The notes below the pieces were generated by a model. The model ran no database searches, was not told the origin of the DNA, and saw only the letters and a program-made list of their open reading frames with translations. A stretch of DNA of 35,852 bases, taken from assembly GCA_031274425.1 (NCBI GenBank), contig JAISQE010000181.1, positions 1 to 35,852 of the forward strand, in the 5' to 3' direction. The number at the start of each line of letters is the position of its first letter. The first letter of the stretch is position 1. The translations under genes were made by a program, and so were the position numbers. Shown in pieces: positions 30,794-35,852 of this stretch. The stretch is from Synergistaceae bacterium (lineage in GTDB: Bacteria; Synergistota; Synergistia; Synergistales; Aminobacteriaceae).

Positions 30794-33700
30794 ATGTTTT
30801 CCATTTTGCGCAAAGCTAAAATGCCTGGTATACGGCTGATGCTGGTGATCATGGTTTTATGCGCAGCGATTCCTTCTTTGATTATTTTCGAATGGTTGAA
30901 AAAACGCAACGAGAATCAGGTCATAGAGATTCTCGCGGTGACGACGCTGGAAACGGCTCGGGGCCTGGCCGCCGCGAAACACGCCATGACGTCCACGGTG
31001 CAGGATTTTCTCGAACGCTTCACCCGCCTGAGCATCCTCTGGGAAATGGACTGGGAGGCCTGCGAGGATCTGTTCAAAAATCAGTTTAGAGTCGCCGGAA
31101 TATACAAAGACATCTTGTTGGTGAACGCCTCGGGCGACGTTCTGGCCTCGGGGACGTCCTCCGCGCCGAAGAACGTGGCGAACATTCTGCCGCACCCCCT
31201 GAGCCTGAATGTGGAAAGTTTGCCCAGCATCCGCCTGCCGCCCTACACGGACAGGATCATTCCTTACGTGTTGGGTTTGATGCCCGATCAGGAGACCCAT
31301 CCCCGTTACGCTTTGATCGCCCTCGTGGGGGTCAACTATTACTCCACGGTCCTGAAACTGCATCACTTCCCGCCCAAGTGGAGCTTTTCCTTCGTGGACT
31401 CCGCGGGAACGTTTATTTTCCGCCACCCCCCCGTCCGCCGGGAGGACAGCGACGGCGAGAAAATCGAGCCCCAGCTCTGGCGGCAAATTTTGTCCCAAGA
31501 AGGGGACGAGGGCTGGATTCGGACGACCGGCAGCACCGGCGTGGAGCGGGTCACCGGTTTCGCGCACATGCGTTTCGACCCCAATCGAGCTCCCTACGCC
31601 ACCGTGCTGGCGGCCTACGACGAGAAGGACGCTCTGCGGAACACCTCCTCGGCCATCGCCCACAGCACGCTTTTGATGCTTTACGTCATGGTGGTCAGCG
31701 GAGCCTTCGCCGTTCACTTCGGGACCCGTTACCTGGCCCTTCCCCTCGAAAAATTTTTGGCGGCGACGAAACGCTTTGCCGCGGGGGAGCTGACGACGCG
31801 TTCGAACGTCGACCACGACTTAGGTGAAATCGGGATGTTGGCCCGTTCCTTCGACGAGATGGCGGAGGTTTTGGAGTCCAAGGACGCGCAACAGCGCGCG
31901 ACGGACGCCAAGCTGAACCTTTATACTTTGAAGCTGGAAGAGCTGGTCAAACAGCGCACCGAGGCGTTGGAGGAGTCGCGGGAACACGTTCAGCTGATCC
32001 TGGACTCCATCTCCGAGGGCATTCTGGAGCTGGACATGAAGCACCGCGTGACCTTCGCCAATAGAGCCGCGCTCTCTATTTTGAACAGAACCGCTCAGGA
32101 GCTCCTCTCCGCCGATTTTTTCGCGACCGTTCCCCACGTGGACCGCGACGGCGAGCTTTGCTCCGAAGCCGATTCCCCGCTCCGCATGGCATTGAGCCAG
32201 AAAAGAGAATCCCACGTCCCCGGCATAGGTTTTATGCAAAAAGACGGAAGTTGGTCTCCCGTCAATCTTTATGTGGCTCCGGTGGTGCGCGACGGGTATC
32301 AGACGGGATTCGTCCTGGCGTTCACCGATTTGACCAACATCATCGAAACCTACGAGATGATGGACGCCATTTATAAAACGACGAACAACGGGTATATCAC
32401 CATTGCCGACGACCTCCAGGTAATGGACTGCAATCCGGCGATGATACGCATCTTGAAGGCGCGGAACAAAGGAGAGGTCGTGGAGGACTACATGCGTTTC
32501 TCTCCGGCTTTCCAGCCGGATGGAACCCCTTCCTCCGAACGATACGCTCAAATCGTCAACAGGGCTTTGGAAGAGGGGACGATCGGCGTGGAGTGGATCT
32601 ACATGGACGCCGACAAAAACCTCATCCCCTGCGAGCTGACCGTGACCCCGATTCATGTGCACCAACGCCGGCTGGTCCTCGTCAGCGCCTACGACCTGCG
32701 CGATCAGCAAAAAGCTCAGAGCGCCCTGACGCAGCAGCGCGAACAGCTTCAAAACGTTCTGGACTCGACCCCCATCATTTTGGCTCTTATCGTCGACGAA
32801 AAAATCCACATCATCAACAAGAACGGAACGGCGCTTTTGGGCATTTCCGCGGGAGACCCCTCCGTTTCCATTTTCGCCAAAGCGGAGGAACGAGACCTGG
32901 CCCTCGCCACCGTCAAGCGCGGAGAGCCGCTCAACAACTGGCCTATGAAGCTGCGGGACAAAAACGGGAATAGGTACGACACCCTGATCTCCCTGAGGTA
33001 CTTTTTTTACGACGGTCAAAAAATGCTCCTGGCCTGGATCGTCAACGTCACCGACCTGACCCGGGCCCAAAAAGCCGCCGAGCGGGCGGCGCGCGCGAAA
33101 AGCGATTTCCTGGCCAGCATGAGCCACGAAATCCGCACCCCCATGAACGCCATTCTGGGAATGAGCCACTTGTGTCTGCAGACCGAAATGACGGAGAAGC
33201 AGCATAATTACCTGACCAAGATCCACGGCGCCGCCACGTCGCTTCTATCGATCATCAACGACATACTGGACTTTTCGAAGATCGAGGCGGGTAAGTTGAC
33301 GCTGGAAAAAGCGTCCTTCCGCCTGTCGGAGATGCTCAAAAGCCTGTGGAACCTTATCGCGTTCAACGCGGAGGCGAAAAATATCCTGTTCTCGCTGGAT
33401 ATCGACAAAAGCACGTGGGAATACCTGATAGGAGACTCTCTGCGCCTGAGTCAAATCCTGATCAACCTCTGCAACAACGCGATCAAGTTTACGGAAAGAG
33501 GGAAAATTGTGCTCCACGCCTCGGCCGACGCGCCGGTGGAAGAATGGGAAGGATACAAGACGGTGCGCCTTCATTTCTCCGTGAGCGACACGGGCATCGG
33601 CATGACCGAAGAACAAATAGCGCGCCTTTTCACCCCCTTCACTCAGGCGGACAGCTCGACGACGCGCAAATATGGCGGCAGCGGGCTGGGGCTGTCGATA

Positions 33701-34684
33701 TGCAAGCATCTGGTCGAGTCCATGGGCGGCGACATCGAGGTGGAAAGCGTCGTCGGCCAGGGCAGCACTTTCCGTTTCACGGTCAAGATGGAGGTGGGCG
33801 AAAGCGAAAACAACTCGTCCTCCATCGTCGACATTCGGAAACTGCGGGTTCTTGTAGCCGACGACGACGAGGCGGCGAGAGAGATCTTGAAAGAGACCCT
33901 GGCGTCGCTGGACTTGCGGGTCGACGTCGCCGACTCGGGGTTCGAGGCGCTGAAAAAGCTGCGTGCGGCCATCGACGAAAAAGACCCCTACGCTTTCTTC
34001 ATCCTCGATTGGCGGATGCCCGAGTTGGACGGCGAGAGCACCGTGCTGCGCATGAACGGCGAGCTGGAGGAGCGCCAACGGCCTCACGTGGTGATGGTAT
34101 CCGCCTACGACGCCGAAGAGGGGCGCAAGGTCTGCGACAGGCTGAAACTCGCCGGGTTTATTCCCAAGCCGGTGAGTCGCTCGGATTTCTACGACACCCT
34201 GATCGAAATTTTGGACCGCAAGCGGCAGTTGGACGACGATGAGCGGGAGCCGCAGGGCGAGGACGAGCCCGTTCTGGAGTCGGACGTTCTCCTGGTCGAG
34301 GACAACCTGATCAATCAGGAAATCGCTCTGGAGCTCCTGAACCAAAAGGGAGCGCGGGTGGATGTCGCCAACAACGGAGAGGAAGCCGTCGAGGCCGTCA
34401 AAAACAAACGATACGACCTGATTTTTATGGATGTTCAAATGCCGATTATGGACGGCCTCGAGGCGACGAAACACATTCGCGGCCTCCCCGACTGCGGGGT
34501 AGACCGTTTGCCTATCGTGGCGATGACGGCCCACGCCATGCAGGGAGACTACGACAAAAGCCTGGCCGCCGGGATGAACGACCACATTACGAAGCCGATC
34601 GACGTGGACGAACTGTACGGGGCATTCTACAAATGGGCCAAAGTAGGCATGGAGGCCCGAGGAAACCTCCGGACGAAAACGTAA
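30794..34684 (+). CDS. Membrane hybrid histidine kinase with three PAS and two receiver domains
   Basis: A 1296-residue hybrid sensor kinase. TM1 at ~12-34, an extracytoplasmic Cache-like sensor region (~35-285), TM2 ~289-312, HAMP ~314-368, then three PAS domains (~397-515, 520-640, 650-755). HisKA follows with the phosphoacceptor His778 in [12 protein letters not shown], then HATPase ([25 protein letters not shown]; ~875-1000). Receiver 1 has Asp1072 (ILDWRMP) and receiver 2 has Asp1213 (FMDVQMP). There is no Hpt domain, so phosphate must pass to a separate Hpt or response regulator; none is adjacent. ATG at 30794 is chosen because GGAGG lies 9 bases upstream; a GTG at 30761 precedes that site. 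The signal sensed is unknown. Confidence 0.95.
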   Translation: MFSILRKAKMPGIRLMLVIMVLCAAIPSLIIFEWLKKRNENQVIEILAVTTLETARGLAAAKHAMTSTVQDFLERFTRLSILWEMDWEACEDLFKNQFRVAGIYKDILLVNASGDVLASGTSSAPKNVANILPHPLSLNVESLPSIRLPPYTDRIIPYVLGLMPDQETHPRYALIALVGVNYYSTVLKLHHFPPKWSFSFVDSAGTFIFRHPPVRREDSDGEKIEPQLWRQILSQEGDEGWIRTTGSTGVERVTGFAHMRFDPNRAPYATVLAAYDEKDALRNTSSAIAHSTLLMLYVMVVSGAFAVHFGTRYLALPLEKFLAATKRFAAGELTTRSNVDHDLGEIGMLARSFDEMAEVLESKDAQQRATDAKLNLYTLKLEELVKQRTEALEESREHVQLILDSISEGILELDMKHRVTFANRAALSILNRTAQELLSADFFATVPHVDRDGELCSEADSPLRMALSQKRESHVPGIGFMQKDGSWSPVNLYVAPVVRDGYQTGFVLAFTDLTNIIETYEMMDAIYKTTNNGYITIADDLQVMDCNPAMIRILKARNKGEVVEDYMRFSPAFQPDGTPSSERYAQIVNRALEEGTIGVEWIYMDADKNLIPCELTVTPIHVHQRRLVLVSAYDLRDQQKAQSALTQQREQLQNVLDSTPIILALIVDEKIHIINKNGTALLGISAGDPSVSIFAKAEERDLALATVKRGEPLNNWPMKLRDKNGNRYDTLISLRYFFYDGQKMLLAWIVNVTDLTRAQKAAERAARAKSDFLASMSHEIRTPMNAILGMSHLCLQTEMTEKQHNYLTKIHGAATSLLSIINDILDFSKIEAGKLTLEKASFRLSEMLKSLWNLIAFNAEAKNILFSLDIDKSTWEYLIGDSLRLSQILINLCNNAIKFTERGKIVLHASADAPVEEWEGYKTVRLHFSVSDTGIGMTEEQIARLFTPFTQADSSTTRKYGGSGLGLSICKHLVESMGGDIEVESVVGQGSTFRFTVKMEVGESENNSSSIVDIRKLRVLVADDDEAAREILKETLASLDLRVDVADSGFEALKKLRAAIDEKDPYAFFILDWRMPELDGESTVLRMNGELEERQRPHVVMVSAYDAEEGRKVCDRLKLAGFIPKPVSRSDFYDTLIEILDRKRQLDDDEREPQGEDEPVLESDVLLVEDNLINQEIALELLNQKGARVDVANNGEEAVEAVKNKRYDLIFMDVQMPIMDGLEATKHIRGLPDCGVDRLPIVAMTAHAMQGDYDKSLAAGMNDHITKPIDVDELYGAFYKWAKVGMEARGNLRTKT

Positions 34685-34857
34685 AAAGAGCGAAAACTTG
34701 TTTAGATGACGCAAATAGAATCATCTCGAATCCTTGCAGGAGGCCGGGCGGCGTGACCTGAAAACGTAAAAGGCCCTCGACGATATAGTAGATATAGTAG
34801 ATATAGTAGAGGGGTCAGCTAGTGTCCAATTTTAAAGCGTTAAAAATCAAAAATGCG
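34685..34857 (+). other. Intergenic region after the kinase gene
   Basis: No gene seen. It becomes AT-rich from about 34780 and holds the 9-bp triplication listed separately. GGTCAGCTAGTGTCCAAT (34813-34830) precedes a promoter and RBS and may be the outer end of a decayed mobile element, but no second end is recognisable. Confidence 0.4.
34782..34808. repeat. Three exact 9-bp repeats (GATATAGTA)
   Basis: GATATAGTA occurs three times without mismatch. Each unit contains TATAGT, a -10-like hexamer, and in every reading frame the array is either short or stopped by TAG. Confidence 0.9.
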
Positions 34858-34866
34858 TGTTATAAT
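34858..34866 (+). promoter_or_regulatory. Extended -10 promoter (TGTTATAAT)
   Basis: TG, one base, then a perfect TATAAT, 32 bp before an ATG with an AAGGAG site. The -35 region (TTAAAA) is weak. Confidence 0.6.
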
Positions 34867-34898
34867 TGGGATAGCTACGGTACAAAAGGAGCGGCATT

Positions 34899-35078
34899 AT
34901 GGGAAAGTTTCAAGAGAAAACAAGCTTAAATACGCTTGACAAATTGCTGAATCCAGCCATAATGCTTCGGGCTTCGGGCTTCGGGCTTCGGGCTTCGGGC
35001 TTCGGGCTTCGGGCTTCGGGCTTCGGGCTTCGGGCTTCGGGCTTCGGGCTTCGGGCTTCGGGCTTCGCTGTGTTCTAA
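34899..35078 (+). CDS. Short ORF running into a heptapeptide (LRASGFG) array
   Basis: ATG at 34899 has AAGGAG seven bases upstream and an extended -10 promoter before it. This expression signal is better than that of many genes here. The first 22 residues (MGKFQEKTSLNTLDKLLN, then PAIM) look like the start of a normal protein. Reading then enters the 7-bp array and yields LRASGFG about five times before TAA. The likely history is a gene, perhaps a transposase, truncated or overrun by repeat expansion. The 22-residue start is not recognised. Because 7 is not a multiple of 3, each added or lost unit changes which frame is read after the array. Confidence 0.4.
   Translation: MGKFQEKTSLNTLDKLLNPAIMLRASGFGLRASGFGLRASGFGLRASGFGLRASGFAVF
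34964..35067. repeat. 7-bp tandem array, GCTTCGG, about 15 copies
   Basis: Fourteen exact copies of GCTTCGG followed by a partial fifteenth. There are no stop codons in any frame on either strand within the array: plus-strand frames all give LRASGFG permutations and minus-strand frames all give EARSPKP permutations. Its high GC contrasts with the AT-rich surroundings. Confidence 0.98.
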
Positions 35079-35201
35079 AAACCAGGGAGCTGCGTCTCCC
35101 GATATCCCCACAATGTTTTAGGCTTGGTTTTACCCTTTCGCAAAACCGTTGCGGCGTATTCTCTAACCTTTTATCCTGTAAACAAAAATTTCATCGCTTC
35201 T

Positions 35202-35219
35202 CTCGCGGCTCACCGCGAG
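35202..35219. other. Compact stem-loop
   Basis: CTCGCGG-CTCA-CCGCGAG, a 7-bp perfect stem with a four-base loop, extendable by wobble pairs. No T run follows on either strand. It lies in the ~215-bp spacer between the repeat ORF and the GYF_2 fragment, where I see no other feature. Confidence 0.45.
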
Positions 35220-35292
35220 GGGTTGCTGTCGTGTGCCTATCAGGATCACACATGCCGCCTTCGAGTGAAACTTTACGGAGAAGGTGATTAGT

Positions 35293-35370
35293 ATGATGCG
35301 AGAATGGTGTTATTCCGAAAACGGTCAAATATATGGTCCATTTCCAGAAGATCAGATACCTAGAGAATAG
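35293..35370 (+). pseudogene. Truncated GYF_2 (DUF4339) domain gene
   Basis: ATG at 35293 behind AAGGTGA opens a 25-codon frame containing REWCYSENGQIYGPFPEDQI. This matches the first half of a GYF_2 domain (W-x-Y-x-x-N-G-Q-x-x-G-P-F). It then stops at TAG 35368, where the family would continue for another 25 or more residues. Proteins pairing GYF_2, zinc ribbon and a membrane helix are common, and a zinc-ribbon/membrane gene follows 113 bp on, so this may be a decayed relative or a broken front part of such a protein. Confidence 0.55.
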
Positions 35371-35483
35371 CAAAAAGAATTTTAAATAAATAAGCGGCAT
35401 TGGAGAAATACGATAAAGTCAGCTCTCCGCTTGAAGCGTGAGCAGGAAAACGCTATAGAAGAATGTTGGTAGGGAGGATTATT

Positions 35484-35753
35484 ATGCCAATAATTGTTTG
35501 CCCAAATTGCGGTTACATGATCGTGAACCCATCGCAGCCATGTCCTTCATGCGGAGCCGATATATCAGCTTTAACTCCTCCGCAGCCTCCTGTTATGGCG
35601 TCGAATTCATCACGTGATCAATATCGATATCGATATGATGGCGACGATTCGCATGACGGTATCTCTACCAAAAAGATCGTAGCAATAGTATGCGTGGTTG
35701 TCATTTTATTTGTAGGCGGCGGAAGCTTTTTTTATCATGGATTTTCACGGTAA
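35484..35753 (+). CDS. Zinc-ribbon protein with C-terminal membrane anchor
   Basis: An 89-residue protein. ATG at 35484 has GGGAGG six bases upstream. The N-terminus is a four-cysteine zinc ribbon (IVCPNCGYMIV, then PCPSCGADI), followed by a polar linker with a RYRYDGDD stretch and one transmembrane helix (KIVAIVCVVVILFVGGGSFF) near the end, leaving a short HGFSR tail. This suggests a tail-anchored membrane protein with a cytosolic zinc ribbon. Function unknown. Base composition is AT-richer than the main part of the window. Confidence 0.7.
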   Translation: MPIIVCPNCGYMIVNPSQPCPSCGADISALTPPQPPVMASNSSRDQYRYRYDGDDSHDGISTKKIVAIVCVVVILFVGGGSFFYHGFSR

Positions 35754-35852
35754 AAATTAATCTTAATTTAAACTGACTAATATAAACCATGGCACAATAA
35801 AATTCTTGTAATAACTAGTTCATTATGTTTTTTTATCATTTGAAGAAGCATA
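35754..35852. other. AT-rich right edge of window
   Basis: About 100 bp with very high AT content, no recognisable gene, terminator or repeat. Confidence 0.5.

Noticed and set aside
34964-35067. CRISPR-like array
   Set aside because: The units are 7 bp and contiguous, without spacers, and no cas gene is present; it is a simple tandem repeat.
34926-35111. Minus-strand protein with EARSPKP repeats
   Set aside because: Arises only because the 7-bp array has no stops in any frame; no RBS or promoter on that strand.

Overview
The window reads as a chromosomal segment of a member of the Synergistetes (Synergistota). Four things point there: a secreted protein whose last ~25 residues match the Synergistales-type C-terminal sorting signal (Gly-Gly-Ser-Cys, one hydrophobic helix, basic end); a complete V-type ATPase operon in place of an F-type one, with a sodium-type rotor subunit; a high-GC, protein- and amino-acid-oriented gene set; and frequent GTG/TTG starts behind strong GGAGG sites. 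The assignment is inferred from gene content. No rRNA or other species marker is present.

Layout. 1-504 holds no convincing gene but has a 114-bp segment bounded by perfect 12-bp inverted repeats. 505-9244 is minus-strand: an exported Synerg-CTERM protein with its own operator-like promoter; an ankyrin protein plus lysA; and a three-gene operon of M20 amidohydrolase, LarA-type nickel racemase and iron-type alcohol dehydrogenase. 8618-17446 is the nine-gene V-ATPase operon (order F-I-K-E-C-G-A-B-D as in Enterococcus hirae ntp), with a promoter upstream and a terminator downstream. HU (minus) and serS (plus) diverge at 17.9-18.2 kb. An SGNH hydrolase and an Orc1/Cdc6-like ATPase follow on the minus strand. 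From 21.8 kb the plus strand carries comB-like, larC, DUF4230, an exported helical-repeat protein, a 110-aa unknown, topA, trmFO and a 1296-aa hybrid histidine kinase. 34.7-35.85 kb is AT-rich and decayed: a 15-copy 7-bp repeat, a broken GYF_2 gene and a zinc-ribbon membrane protein.

Genes that work together: the V-ATPase subunits (Na+ transport is predicted from the K-subunit ligands); LarA (5.9 kb) with LarC (22.9 kb), the enzyme and the nickel-inserting protein of its pincer cofactor; and topA-trmFO, which are joined by a 22-codon bridge ORF.

The most unusual signal is a recurring one. Short direct tandem repeats sit at translation initiation regions or gene 5' ends of many unrelated genes. 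Four genes carry in-frame 15-bp (pentapeptide) arrays (Fe-ADH, M20, TopA, the exported helical protein). ntpB has a 12-bp unit duplicated together with its ATG. In the ankyrin, SGNH and trmFO leaders the repeated unit contains the ribosome-binding site or start codon. This looks like a genome-wide process of local duplication at start regions and deserves a genome-scale check.
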